Assembly: GCA_035942035.1 (NCBI GenBank) | Contig: DASZDK010000089.1 | Location: forward strand, 6,965-70,964 | DNA: 64,000 nt | From: JAHWJR01 sp035942035 | Lineage (GTDB): Bacteria > Actinomycetota > Acidimicrobiia > Acidimicrobiales > CADCSY01 | Direction: 5' to 3' | Part shown: positions 35,696 to 44,476 of the stretch, piece after piece | Layout: every line of letters starts with the position of its first letter | Position numbering within the stretch: the first letter of the stretch is position 1 | Notes under the pieces: generated by a model | Told to the model about the DNA's origin: nothing | What the model saw: the letters and a program-made list of their open reading frames with translations, nothing else | Databases searched by the model: none | Program-made: the position numbers and the translations under genes

Positions 35696-36454
35696 GTGAA
35701 GAACGCGTTGGGTGAGCCACAGTCCGTCCTCGTCCTCGGAGGAACCTCCGAGATCGCACTGGCCACGGTGCGGACCATGGCCCAGCGGCGGCTGCAGTCG
35801 GTAGTGCTCGCCGGTCGCAACACCGACGCGCTGGCCCTGGCCGCTGACGAGCTGCGCGGCCTCGGGCTGGCGGTCGAGATGGAGCCGTTCGACGCCCTGG
35901 ACACCGACAGCCACGCCGGCCTGGTCGAGCGGGTGTTCGATCGTCACGGTGACATCGACGTCGCCCTGGTCGCCTTCGGCGTCCTCGGCGATCAGGACGA
36001 GGCCCTGCGTTCCGTGGCCGAGGCCCGGCGCATCGTGGCCACCAACTACCTCGGGGCGGTGACCACGTGCCTGCCCCTCGCCCGACGCATGACCGCCCAG
36101 GGCCACGGCACCATCGTGGTGCTGTCGTCGGTGGCGGGGGAGCGGGCCCGCAAGGCCAACTTCGTCTACGGCTCCTCCAAGGCCGGTGTCGACGCCTTCG
36201 CCCAGGGGTTGGGCGACTCGCTGGTCGGCACGGGCGTCGGCGTGCTGGTGGTCCGCCCCGGCTTCGTGCGCACCAAGATGACCGCTGGTCGGGAGGAGGT
36301 CCCGCTGTCGACCACGCCCGAGGCCGTCGCCGACGCCATCGTGTCCGGGCTGGCCAAGGGCGCCGAGGTGGTGCACGTGCCGGCGGCGCTGCGTTACGTC
36401 TTCACGGTCGTGCGTCACCTCCCCCGGCCGTTGTTCCGAAAGATCCCGATGTGA
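35696..36454 (+). CDS. dprE2: Decaprenylphosphoryl-2-keto-ribose reductase (DprE2-like SDR)
   Basis: A 252-residue classical short-chain dehydrogenase: VLVLGGTSEIALATVR, NYLGAV, VVLSSVAGERARKANFVYGSSK with catalytic Tyr158 and Lys162, and VRPGFVRTKMTAG. The GGTSEI start and GERARKANFVYG block match mycobacterial DprE2. With the DprE1-like oxidase next door, it would reduce the 2-keto intermediate to decaprenylphosphoryl arabinose, the arabinose donor for wall arabinans. GTG 35696 is chosen from the promoter spacing. The C-terminus is somewhat membrane-friendly (YVFTVVRHLPRPLF). Confidence 0.85.
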   Translation: MKNALGEPQSVLVLGGTSEIALATVRTMAQRRLQSVVLAGRNTDALALAADELRGLGLAVEMEPFDALDTDSHAGLVERVFDRHGDIDVALVAFGVLGDQDEALRSVAEARRIVATNYLGAVTTCLPLARRMTAQGHGTIVVLSSVAGERARKANFVYGSSKAGVDAFAQGLGDSLVGTGVGVLVVRPGFVRTKMTAGREEVPLSTTPEAVADAIVSGLAKGAEVVHVPAALRYVFTVVRHLPRPLFRKIPM

Positions 36455-36536
36455 CGGGCGGGGGATGTCGGTGTCGACACCTCGTTCGGCTCCTCTTGTC
36501 CGTGACCACGTTCGCCGTCGGCGGCGTCTACCAGCC

Positions 36537-37898
36537 GTGACCACGGTGGCGCGCCGGCCCCTCAGCGGGTGGGGCCGCACGGCCGTTACGACCTCGGTCG
36601 TGGTGGCCCCCCGCAACGCCGGCCTGGTGGCCGATGCGCTGGCCGCGGGTCCGCCGCGGGGGGCGATCGCCCGGGGGCTGGGGCGCAGCTACGGCGATTC
36701 CGCCCAAAACGCCGGTGGCGTGGTGCTCGACTGCACCTCGCTGGCGGGCATCCGGGCGCTCGATCTGGAGGGGGGCCTGGTCGTCGTCGAGGCGGGCATC
36801 AGCCTCGACACCCTGATACGCCGGCTCCTTCCTCTGGGGTGGTTCGTGCCCGTGAGCCCGGGGACACGGTTCGTCACCGTGGGGGGCGCCGTGGCCAGCG
36901 ACATCCACGGCAAGAACCACCACGTCGACGGCAGCTTCTGCCGCTGGGTCGAGTCGCTCAGCCTCCAGCTCCCGAACGGGCACCGGCGGCGGATCGGCCC
37001 CGACGGGCCCTCGGGGGAGCTGTTCTGGGCCACGGCCGGCGGGATGGGGCTCACCGGCGTGGTGCTCGAGGCCGACGTGCGCCTGCACCCGGTCACGACC
37101 GCCTCGATGGTGGTCGACACCGAGCGGGCCAGCGACCTCGACGACTGCATGGCCCGCATGGAGTCGGGCGACGACCGCTACCGCTACTCGGAGGCGTGGA
37201 TCGACTGCACGGCCACAGGCCCCGAGCTGGGGCGGTCCGTCCTTACCCGGGGCGACCACGCCGGCGTGGACGACCTGCCCCCCAAGCAGCGGGAGACGCC
37301 GTTGCACTTCGCGCCCGCCCAGCGGCTGTCGGCGCCGCCGTGGGTGCCGCCCGGCCTGCTCAACCGCGCCACGGTGACTGCCTTCAACGAGCTGTGGTTC
37401 CGCAAGGCCCCGCGCCGGCGCGAGGGCGAGCTCCAGGGCATCGCCTCGTTCTTCCACCCCCTCGACGGCGTGGGCGGGTGGAACCGCTTCTACGGCCCCC
37501 GAGGGTTGCTCCAGCACCAGTGCGTGGTCCCCTTCGGGGCCGAGGCGACGCTGCGGCGCATCGTCGAGCGCTTGGCCGCGTCCGGGGCGGCGTCGTCCCG
37601 GGCCGTGCTCAAGCGCTTCGGCGAGGCCGATCCCGGACCCCTGTCGTTCCCCATGTCGGGGTGGACGCTGGCCCTCGACCTCCCCGCCGGCGCCGCCGGC
37701 CTCGGGCCCCTGCTCGACGACGTTGACGAGATGGTGGTGGAGGCCGGCGGGCGGCTGTACCTGGCCAAGGACTCCCGCATGCGCCCCGAGCTCCTCGGCG
37801 CCATGTACCCCCGGCTCGGCGAGTGGCGGGAGGTCCGGGCGCGGGTGGACCCCCACGGGGTGTTGCGCTCCGACCAGTCGCGACGCCTGGGGCTCTGA
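36537..37898 (+). CDS. dprE1: Decaprenylphosphoryl-ribose 2'-oxidase (DprE1-like)
   Basis: A 453-residue FAD oxidase of the VAO family, strongly like M. tuberculosis DprE1: LSGWGRTA, GLGRSYGDSAQNAGG, PGTRFVTVGGAVASDIHGKN then HHVDGSF, ELFWATAGGMGLTG, LLQHQCVVPF, LKRFG, PLSFPMSGW, and GGRLYLAKDSR with the catalytic Lys at about 411. The position of the benzothiazinone-reactive Cys387 in M. tuberculosis is Ala here (about 379, in GWTLALDLP). The GTG at 36537 matches the start of similarity; an in-frame ATG 24 codons upstream gives an unrelated extension. It follows dprE2 by 82 bases. Confidence 0.88.
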   Translation: MTTVARRPLSGWGRTAVTTSVVVAPRNAGLVADALAAGPPRGAIARGLGRSYGDSAQNAGGVVLDCTSLAGIRALDLEGGLVVVEAGISLDTLIRRLLPLGWFVPVSPGTRFVTVGGAVASDIHGKNHHVDGSFCRWVESLSLQLPNGHRRRIGPDGPSGELFWATAGGMGLTGVVLEADVRLHPVTTASMVVDTERASDLDDCMARMESGDDRYRYSEAWIDCTATGPELGRSVLTRGDHAGVDDLPPKQRETPLHFAPAQRLSAPPWVPPGLLNRATVTAFNELWFRKAPRRREGELQGIASFFHPLDGVGGWNRFYGPRGLLQHQCVVPFGAEATLRRIVERLAASGAASSRAVLKRFGEADPGPLSFPMSGWTLALDLPAGAAGLGPLLDDVDEMVVEAGGRLYLAKDSRMRPELLGAMYPRLGEWREVRARVDPHGVLRSDQSRRLGL

Positions 37899-38194
37899 CG
37901 GCGGGAGGTTGCGAGAGCCCGGCGGTGAGTGAGGATGAGGGCGTGGCGAACGCGGAACGCCCGCCGCCATCCTGATCGGCCGTGTCGCCGCCGAGCGCAG
38001 AGACGCCGGCGGCGGCTCAGGCCGACAAGCTGCCGCTCGCACCCGAAGTGCGGGCGCGCCTCCTCGGTCGATCTGGTCCGCAGGTGGCGCTTCTCGTACC
38101 GGCAGCACCACGCTGACGTCGTGTCGGCCTCGTCGGCGCCGTCGCCAGGAGCCCGTGCTCGATCACTCATCCGGCGACGGGCGTCGTGGCTCGG
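37899..38194. other. Gap between convergent dprE1 and cofE
   Basis: About 296 bases with no gene I can support. Frames that stay open across it are Arg-rich and look like composition artefacts of the flanking genes. No hairpin with a T-tract is visible. Confidence 0.4.
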
Positions 38195-38905
38195 TCAACG
38201 GAACAGGTCCTCGCCCGGAGGACGGACGATCTCGGCCCGCACCGACGACTCCCGGAGCCACGACCGGTCGACGCCGCGGACGATGGCCACGGGCACACTG
38301 CTCGCCTTGCCCATCACCAGCTCGGCGGCGGCGGCCAGCTCGTCGGCCACCGCCACCTCGGTGACCTCCAGCCGACGCCCGGAGGCGTCGGTGGTGCCCC
38401 GGAGGTCGACCACGGCGGCCACGCCGGCGCAGCCGATGGCCACGTCGGCGGCGCCCCGCCGCCACGGCCGCCCGAAGGTGTCGGAGACGATCACGCCCAC
38501 CTCCACCCCGGCTCGGGCCCGCAAGCCGTCGCGGACGCGGCGGGCCGAGCGGTCCGGGTCGACGGGCAGGAGGGCGGCGTGGCCCCGGTCCACGTTGGAC
38601 GAGTCGACGCCGGCGTTGGCGCACACGAAGCCGTGGCGGGTCTCGGTGATGAGCAGCTCCCCCCGCCGGCGCAGCACCCGCACCGCCTCCGCCTCGACCA
38701 GGCGGCGGACCGAGTTCGGGTCGTCGGGGTCGACCGTGACCATCCTCCCCTCGGCCTTGGAGACGATCTTCTGGGTGACCACCACCACGTCGCCGTCCTG
38801 CAGCCCCGGCTCGTCGCCGGCGGCGGCGGCCACCAGCTCGGCGAGGACGTCACCGGGCCGCACCTCGGGCATGCCCGTCACCGGCAGCAGCTGCACCCCG
38901 GTCAT
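38195..38905 (-). CDS. cofE: Coenzyme F420-0:L-glutamate ligase, standalone
   Basis: A 236-residue CofE: VTGMPEVRPGDVL, DGDVVVVTQKIVSKAEGRMV, ETRHGFVCANAGVDSSNV, VIVSDTFGRPWRRG and the DLRGTTD block are all conserved family segments. It adds gamma-linked glutamates to F420-0 using GTP. It has only the ligase domain; the mycobacterial FbiB (about 448 residues) carries an extra nitroreductase-like domain that is absent here. ATGA at 38902-38905 joins its start to the cofD stop, so translation is coupled. Confidence 0.9.
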   Translation of the reverse strand: MTGVQLLPVTGMPEVRPGDVLAELVAAAAGDEPGLQDGDVVVVTQKIVSKAEGRMVTVDPDDPNSVRRLVEAEAVRVLRRRGELLITETRHGFVCANAGVDSSNVDRGHAALLPVDPDRSARRVRDGLRARAGVEVGVIVSDTFGRPWRRGAADVAIGCAGVAAVVDLRGTTDASGRRLEVTEVAVADELAAAAELVMGKASSVPVAIVRGVDRSWLRESSVRAEIVRPPGEDLFR

Positions 38906-39855
38906 GCCAAAGCGGCCATCGCCGCCCGGGCCAAGGCGGCGGCCTCGTCGGGCCCGTGCATCACCGATGGCGTGACCACGCACCTCATACCTGCGGCCTC
39001 GACCTCGGGCGCCAGCGCGGCGTCGGCCTCGTCGACCACCAGGGTGCCGGCCACGTCGGCCCACAGCCGGGCCACACCCACCACCGAAGCCTCGTGACCG
39101 AGCTCGGCCATGAGGCGGGCGGCCGGGCCCTTCAGGGCGGCGCCGGCGACGATGGGGGAGACGGCGACCACCTGCCGGCGCCGGGCCCGGAGCCGGTCGC
39201 GCACCCCCGCCACGGCCAGCACCGGGGCGATCGAGACGATGGGGTTGGAGGGGGCGATCACCACGCCGTCGGCTCCGTCGAAGGCGGCGAGCACACCGGG
39301 GGCGGGGCGGGCCTGGTCGATCCCGGCGAAGCGTACCGACGAGGCGGCGACGTCGTGGCGGCGCTGGACGAAGTACTCCTGGAAGCCGATCTCGCCCTCG
39401 CCGGCGACCGTGACGCGGGTCTGCACCGGGTCCTCGGTCATGGGCACCAGCGTCGCCTCCACGCCCCAGGCGGCAACCACCTCGGCGGTCACCACGGCCA
39501 AGCCGGCGCCCTCACCCAGCCGGGCGGTGCGGTAGAGGTGGGTGGCCAGGTCCCGGTCACCCAGGCGAAACCACGTCAGGCCGGCGGCCGACCCGCTCGG
39601 TGCCACCGCAGCGAAGCGCTCCAGGGCTTCCATGACGTGCCAGGTCTCCCCGGCCAGCCCCCACCCCGTGCGGGGATGGACGGCGCCGGCCAGGGTGTAG
39701 GTGACCGTGTCGAGGTCCGGGCAGACGCGCAGCCCGTGCAGGGTGACGTCGTCGGCGGTGTTGACCACGGCGGTGACGGAGGTGGGCGGAGTCACCCGGA
39801 CCAGGCCGGAGAGGAAGCGGGCGGCGCCCACGCCACCGGCGAGCACGGTGATCAC
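38902..39855 (-). CDS. cofD: 2-phospho-L-lactate (or PEP) transferase of F420 synthesis
   Basis: A 317-residue CofD/FbiA: begins VITVLAGGVGAARFLSGL, then NTADDVTLHGLRVCPDLDT, GWGLAGETW, TWFRLGDRDLATHL, and IAPSNPIVSI. It joins the lactyl/PEP-derived GPP donor to the deazaflavin FO. In actinobacteria FbiA uses a phosphoenolpyruvate-derived donor (giving dehydro-F420-0), which I infer here too. FO synthase and CofC are not in the window. The GTG at 39855 overlaps the stop of a GT4 glycosyltransferase as GTGA, an odd operon partner for a cofactor gene. Confidence 0.92.
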   Translation of the reverse strand: MITVLAGGVGAARFLSGLVRVTPPTSVTAVVNTADDVTLHGLRVCPDLDTVTYTLAGAVHPRTGWGLAGETWHVMEALERFAAVAPSGSAAGLTWFRLGDRDLATHLYRTARLGEGAGLAVVTAEVVAAWGVEATLVPMTEDPVQTRVTVAGEGEIGFQEYFVQRRHDVAASSVRFAGIDQARPAPGVLAAFDGADGVVIAPSNPIVSIAPVLAVAGVRDRLRARRRQVVAVSPIVAGAALKGPAARLMAELGHEASVVGVARLWADVAGTLVVDEADAALAPEVEAAGMRCVVTPSVMHGPDEAAALARAAMAALA

Positions 39856-40985
39856 CGGGCGGCGCTCACGGCCCTCCGGTAGGCCTCGACGTGCCGGCGG
39901 GCGCCACGGTCCCAGCTGTACTCGGCCGCCACGCGCGGGCCCTGCTCGCGCAGCCGGTCGATCTCGCTGCCGCCGGCGAGGGCCGCTTCGGTGGCCTCGG
40001 CCAGGGCCTCGTCGTCGCCGGGCGGCACGAGCAGCGCCGCCCCCCCGGTCACGTCCTCCATGGCCGAGCCGCTGGTGGTGACCAGCGCCGCCCCGCACGC
40101 CAGCGCCTCGAGGGCGGGAAGCCCGAAGCCCTCCTCGAGGGACGGGTAGACGACCACCGCCGCCTGGCGGAACAGGGCGGGGACGACCTCGTCTGTGGTG
40201 TACCCGAGCTCGACGATGCGGTCGGCCACGTTGCTCATGGCCACGGCGGCGTGGATGGGCCCGACACCCCACCCGGGGGTGCCGGCCAGCACCAACTGGA
40301 GGTCGGGGTGGACCGGCGCCAGGTGGCCGAAGGCCCGCACCAGTGCCGGGACGTTCTTGCGGGGCTCGAGCGTGCCGGTGAACGCCAGGAACGGCGGCCG
40401 CACCCCGAGGCTGGCCAGCAGCTCGAGGTCGTGATCGGGCGGGGCGGGACGGAAGCGGTCGTGGTCGACGCCGTGAGGGATGACCTCGACGGGGGAGGTC
40501 GGAGCCAGCACAGCGTCGAGCCGACGGGCGGTGTGCTGGCTGACGCAGACGAGGAGGTCGGCCTGCTGGGCGCTGATGCGGATCATGCGCCGGAAGTAGG
40601 CGAGCTTGGCCCGCTCGTGCCACTCGGGATGGTCGAAGAAGGTGAGGTCGTGAATGGTCACCACGGTGGGCAGGTCAGCCCGCACCGGCATGGTGTAGTG
40701 CGGCCCGTGCCACAGGTCGCCGCCCAGCCGCCGGGCCAGGGCCGGAGCCCGCGTCTGCTCCCACAGCAGTCGTGCGGGCCGGCGGGCGGGGACCTCGGCG
40801 TGGACCTCGGCGCCGGGTGCCAGCCGGCGCCAGCGGGCGGCGTCGCCGGTGGCGGCGACCAGGCCCAGCTCGATCTCGCCGGCGGCGGCCAGTGCCTCCA
40901 CCGTCTGGCGCACGTAGACGCCCGCCCCGGCCGGTTGGGCGGGGATGGCGGAGACGTCGAGGGTGACCCGGAGCCGGTCGTTCAT
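39852..40985 (-). CDS. GT4 family glycosyltransferase
   Basis: A 377-residue GT-B enzyme. Motifs: VSAIPAQPAGAGVYVRQTVEAL, HGPHYTMP, TIHDLTFFDHPEWH, VSQHTARRL, FTGTLEPRKNVPAL, and the EX7E region YPSLEEGFGLPALEALACG. This is the mannosyltransferase-like GT4 branch using nucleotide sugars. Starts as ATGA with the next gene upstream (40982-40985) and ends overlapping cofD, so five genes 38195-42055 form a tightly coupled run. Donor and acceptor unknown. Confidence 0.87.
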   Translation of the reverse strand: MNDRLRVTLDVSAIPAQPAGAGVYVRQTVEALAAAGEIELGLVAATGDAARWRRLAPGAEVHAEVPARRPARLLWEQTRAPALARRLGGDLWHGPHYTMPVRADLPTVVTIHDLTFFDHPEWHERAKLAYFRRMIRISAQQADLLVCVSQHTARRLDAVLAPTSPVEVIPHGVDHDRFRPAPPDHDLELLASLGVRPPFLAFTGTLEPRKNVPALVRAFGHLAPVHPDLQLVLAGTPGWGVGPIHAAVAMSNVADRIVELGYTTDEVVPALFRQAAVVVYPSLEEGFGLPALEALACGAALVTTSGSAMEDVTGGAALLVPPGDDEALAEATEAALAGGSEIDRLREQGPRVAAEYSWDRGARRHVEAYRRAVSAAR

Positions 40986-42055
40986 TCCCGCCTCGACGCC
41001 GCCGAGGCATAGGCGGCGGCGTGGGCCCGGGCGCTGGCCTCCCAGGAGAAGCCGGCGGCGCGCCGGCGTCCGGCCGCCACCATCCGCTCACGGTGGTCGG
41101 GGTCGGAGAGGATGCGCTCGAGGGCGCCGGCCAGGGCTTCGACGTCGCCCACCGGCACCAGCTCGGCGGCTCCGCCGGTCACCTCGGGCAGGCAGGCGGC
41201 GTCGGTGGTGACGACCGGGCAGCCCCTGGTCATGGCCTCCAGCACGGGCAGGCCGAAGCCCTCGTAGCGACTGGGCAGGGCAAGGGCCACGGCGGCACGG
41301 TACAGGGCGTCGAGTTGGGCGTCGTCGACCGAGCCGAGGGGTACGACGCCGGGCGCCGACAGCTCGAGCGGCGGTCCCCACCCGGCGGGTCCGGCCAGGA
41401 CCAGGCCCAGGTCGGGAGCGGCGGCTCGCAGGGCGGCGTGGGCGTCGAGCAAGTCGCTTACCCCCTTGCGCGGCTCGAGGGTCCCCACGAACAGTACGAA
41501 GGGAACGTCGACCTTCAGACGCCACAGCTGAGCGGCCGTGACGCCGGCGTCGGGGGCCGCCGGCGTCTCGACGCCGTGGTGGGCGACGTGGATCCGCTCG
41601 GGCTCGAACCCCTCGTCGGCCAGCTCCTGGCGGCCGAAGGCGGTGGGCACGACGACGACGGCCGCCTCACGCCGCGCCACCGCCAGGCCCCGCCGGTGGA
41701 AGGAGACGCCCCGGGGCGTGAGGTGCTCTGGTTGGCGGAGGAAGACCAGGTCGTGGACGGTGACCACCAGCGGTCGCCGACCGGGTGGGGGCACGGCCAG
41801 GCTGGTGGCGTGCACCACGTCGGCGGGCACGCGAAGGGCCGGACGTCGCAGCCGGTGCCATGCCTCGTAGCGAAGCGATCCTCCCGGCCGTCCCAGGTCG
41901 ACGTAGGTATCGACGCCCGGAGGACGGACGCCGGCGGCGAACGCCACCGGATCGACGCCGACGCCGGGAAGGCCGGCCAGCAGGGCGCGGACGTAGCGCC
42001 CGATGCCTCCGGGCACGGGCTGGAGCAGCTGGCCGACGTGGACGGCGACACGCAC
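40982..42055 (-). CDS. GT4 family glycosyltransferase
   Basis: A 357-residue GT-B enzyme: HVGQLLQPVPGGIGRYVRAL, HATSLAVPPPG, TVHDLVFLRQPEHLTPRG, HHGVETPAAPDAG, FVGTLEPRKGVSDLL, and LPSRYEGFGLPVLEAMTRG. Closely similar in layout to the GT4 genes on each side, so the three look like old tandem duplicates. GTG 42055 is where family similarity begins (VRVAVHVGQLLQ); the frame is open far upstream as the shadow of the next gene. Confidence 0.87.
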   Translation of the reverse strand: MRVAVHVGQLLQPVPGGIGRYVRALLAGLPGVGVDPVAFAAGVRPPGVDTYVDLGRPGGSLRYEAWHRLRRPALRVPADVVHATSLAVPPPGRRPLVVTVHDLVFLRQPEHLTPRGVSFHRRGLAVARREAAVVVVPTAFGRQELADEGFEPERIHVAHHGVETPAAPDAGVTAAQLWRLKVDVPFVLFVGTLEPRKGVSDLLDAHAALRAAAPDLGLVLAGPAGWGPPLELSAPGVVPLGSVDDAQLDALYRAAVALALPSRYEGFGLPVLEAMTRGCPVVTTDAACLPEVTGGAAELVPVGDVEALAGALERILSDPDHRERMVAAGRRRAAGFSWEASARAHAAAYASAASRRE

Positions 42056-42098
42056 GGGGCCACTGTCGCACGAAGCTCGCCCGCCGCGGCAGCCGGCG

Positions 42099-43235
42099 TC
42101 ACGACCGCTCGGCCGCCGCCCGCCGGTAGAGGTCGACCATGGCGCCGGCGGTGTGCTCCCAGCGGTAGGCGCCCACCCGCCGCCGGCCCGCAGCCACGCG
42201 CTGGCGGCGCACGCCGGCATCGTCCAGGAGGGCGGCCAGCGCCTGGGCGAGGGCGTCCAGGTCGCCCACGGGCACCAGCGTGGCGGCGTCACCGAGCACC
42301 TCCGGGAGCGCCCCGGCGGTGGTGGCCACCACTGGCACACCGGCGGCCATGGCCTCGAGCGGGGGGAAGCCGAAGCCCTCGTAGCGGGATGGGTAGGCGA
42401 CCACGGCGGCACCTCGCAGCAACCCGGCACGGGACTCGTCGTCCACCCACCCGAGTCGCACGATCCGGTCGCCGTGGCGCGACTCGGCCATGGCCCGCCG
42501 CAGCGCGTCGGCGCCCCACCCGTCGGGGCCGGCGAGCACCAGGCGCACATCGGGCCTGGACCCGGCCACGGCGTCGAAGGCCTGCACGAGGAGGGGGAGG
42601 TCCTTCCTCGGCTCCACCGTCCCCAGCGCCAGCAGGTAGCGCTCCGCCCCGGCCAGGCGCTGCCCGAGGCCGGCATCGGCGGGGGCGACCGCCGGCACGC
42701 CGGACGGGATGGCGATCACGCGCTCGGCATCGGCCCCGAGGTGCCGGACGACTTCCGCAGCCACGAACCGCGAGGGGGTGTGGACCCATGCGCCCCGGGC
42801 GATGGCTCGTCGCACTAGTGACGGGAAGGCCAGCGTGGCGGCGTCGCACAGCTCCGGGTAGTGCACCGGCGTCAGGTCGTGCACGGTGACCACTGACGCT
42901 GCGCCGGCGGCGGGGGGCACCACGAAGTTGGTGCCGTGGACGACGTCGACCGGCCCGGTCCACCACTCGATCGGAGGCCGGTTCCCTCGTTGCCACGCCA
43001 TCCGCAGCGGGCGGGCGGCCATCGGCCGGCGGCTCGTGCGCACGCCGGCCGGCACTGCGCCGGCCAGGTACTGCCGCCCCCGCCAGGTGAGCCCGTAGGC
43101 GGTCACCTCCACCTCGGGCCGATCGGCGAGGTGCTCGAGGAGGGCAGCGGTGAAGGCGCCGATCCCCGTGCGGGCGCCCAGCAACGGGGTTGCGTCGACG
43201 GCGGCCCGTAGGGGAGCCGAACGCCCGCCGGCCAC
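42099..43235 (-). CDS. GT4 family glycosyltransferase
   Basis: A 378-residue GT-B enzyme: DATPLLGARTGIGAFTAALLEHL, HGTNFVVPPA, TVHDLTPVHYPELC, HTPSRFVAAEVVRHL, LGTVEPRKDLPLLV, and YPSRYEGFGFPPLEAMAAG. It is the first of three tandem GT4 genes, with 43 bases to the next, and probably starts the operon that ends in cofE. The GTG at 43235 lacks an obvious ribosome site. Confidence 0.85.
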   Translation of the reverse strand: MAGGRSAPLRAAVDATPLLGARTGIGAFTAALLEHLADRPEVEVTAYGLTWRGRQYLAGAVPAGVRTSRRPMAARPLRMAWQRGNRPPIEWWTGPVDVVHGTNFVVPPAAGAASVVTVHDLTPVHYPELCDAATLAFPSLVRRAIARGAWVHTPSRFVAAEVVRHLGADAERVIAIPSGVPAVAPADAGLGQRLAGAERYLLALGTVEPRKDLPLLVQAFDAVAGSRPDVRLVLAGPDGWGADALRRAMAESRHGDRIVRLGWVDDESRAGLLRGAAVVAYPSRYEGFGFPPLEAMAAGVPVVATTAGALPEVLGDAATLVPVGDLDALAQALAALLDDAGVRRQRVAAGRRRVGAYRWEHTAGAMVDLYRRAAAERS

Positions 43236-43271
43236 CTCAGTAGGACAGGTGACCGGCGCCGGCGCCGACGT

Positions 43272-44309
43272 TCAGGACAGCCACTTGAGGAGGCGGATGA
43301 CCCCCATCTTCGCCGGCTGGCGATGCGCCGATACATCGGTACGGCTGTGGATCTCCTCGAAGTCGCGCGCGTACCCCTGGTAGGCCTTGACGAGCATCTC
43401 CTCGTTGGTGAGCGACGGCTTCCACGACAGTTCTGCCTTGATCTTCGACGTGTCGAACATGAAGTCCTCGGCGATCATGCGCCAGTGGTAGGGGCCGAGG
43501 GGCGACAGCTTGAGGGCCCCCGCGACCCGCATGGCGGTCAGAACTGGAGTTTCGGGAAGCGAGGCGACCCTCGCGCCGGTGCCGGCCTCGGCGATGACGT
43601 GCTCGTAGACCTCGCGCAGCGGTTTCACGTCGTCGGACCCGACGTTGTAGCACGTCGACCCGGACGCCCCGAGGGCGCGCACGCAGGCGTCGGCAAGATC
43701 GGGGGCGTAGACGAACTGGTAGCGGTTGTCGCCCTTGCCGACCACCCACACCCGGCGCCCCTCCCGGATGAAGTCGAAGAGGATGGCCAGCAGGCCCAGC
43801 CGGCCAGTGTCGATGATGGTCGGGCTCCGCAGGATCACGGCGTCGAAGTCGTCGGAATGCCGCTCGAGGACCCGCTCAGCGGCCCACTTCGACCTGCCGT
43901 AGATCTCGACCGGCTCCGGCTCGTCCTGCTCGACGACGGGGCGGTGGAAGCTCCTGGCCCAGAGGCAGTTGGAGGAGATGAAGACCAGCTTGGGCACGCC
44001 GTGCTTCGCCGTCAGCCGGGCCACCACCGCGGTCCCGTCCACGTTGGAGGTCCAGAGGAAGTCCTTGTCCTTCACCGCGTGGGCCAGCATGGCGGCGCAG
44101 TGGAACACGGCGTCGAAGCGGTGTCGGGAGAAGAGCTCGTCGACCAGGCCGGCATCGCGGATGTCGCCCCGCACCGAGCGCAGCCGCGGGTGGGTCATGG
44201 GGTCGGGCTGGAGGTCGATGCTCACGCAGTCGAAGCCGTCTTCCAGCAGCCGCCGCTTGAGCACGTCGCCGAAGAACCCCGCGCCGCCGGTCACCAGGAC
44301 ACAGCTCAT
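43272..44309 (-). CDS. NAD-dependent sugar epimerase/dehydratase
   Basis: A 345-residue extended SDR: CVLVTGGAGFFGDVLKRRLL, IDLQPDPMTHP, AVFHCAAMLAHAVKD, FISSNCLWARSF, the catalytic YGRSKW, LRSPTIIDTGRLG, and YQFVYAPDLADAC. It acts on a nucleotide sugar; which one is not decidable. A long C-terminal part with a polar end is like enzymes of nucleotide-sugar 4-epimerisation or 4,6-dehydration. It lies 36 bases upstream of the GT4 run, perhaps in the same transcript. Confidence 0.82.
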   Translation of the reverse strand: MSCVLVTGGAGFFGDVLKRRLLEDGFDCVSIDLQPDPMTHPRLRSVRGDIRDAGLVDELFSRHRFDAVFHCAAMLAHAVKDKDFLWTSNVDGTAVVARLTAKHGVPKLVFISSNCLWARSFHRPVVEQDEPEPVEIYGRSKWAAERVLERHSDDFDAVILRSPTIIDTGRLGLLAILFDFIREGRRVWVVGKGDNRYQFVYAPDLADACVRALGASGSTCYNVGSDDVKPLREVYEHVIAEAGTGARVASLPETPVLTAMRVAGALKLSPLGPYHWRMIAEDFMFDTSKIKAELSWKPSLTNEEMLVKAYQGYARDFEEIHSRTDVSAHRQPAKMGVIRLLKWLS

Positions 44310-44476
44310 CTCTGAGCCCCGTACGACGGCCACGTGCAGTTGGACGAGTTGGGAAGCCGGCCCGGCATTCGGGCATCCTATCCCTGATCTACGGGTGGGT
44401 CTCGGGCGTGGCGTTCTGCCGAGGGTTCCGTGCGCGTACCTCCGTGGTGCGCCGATGGCCGCCCCAGTCCGCGCCT

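Noticed and set aside
37929..38975. Plus-strand frame covering the dprE1-cofE gap and cofE
   Set aside because: It is Arg/Ser/Thr-rich, antisense to cofE, and has no ribosome site.
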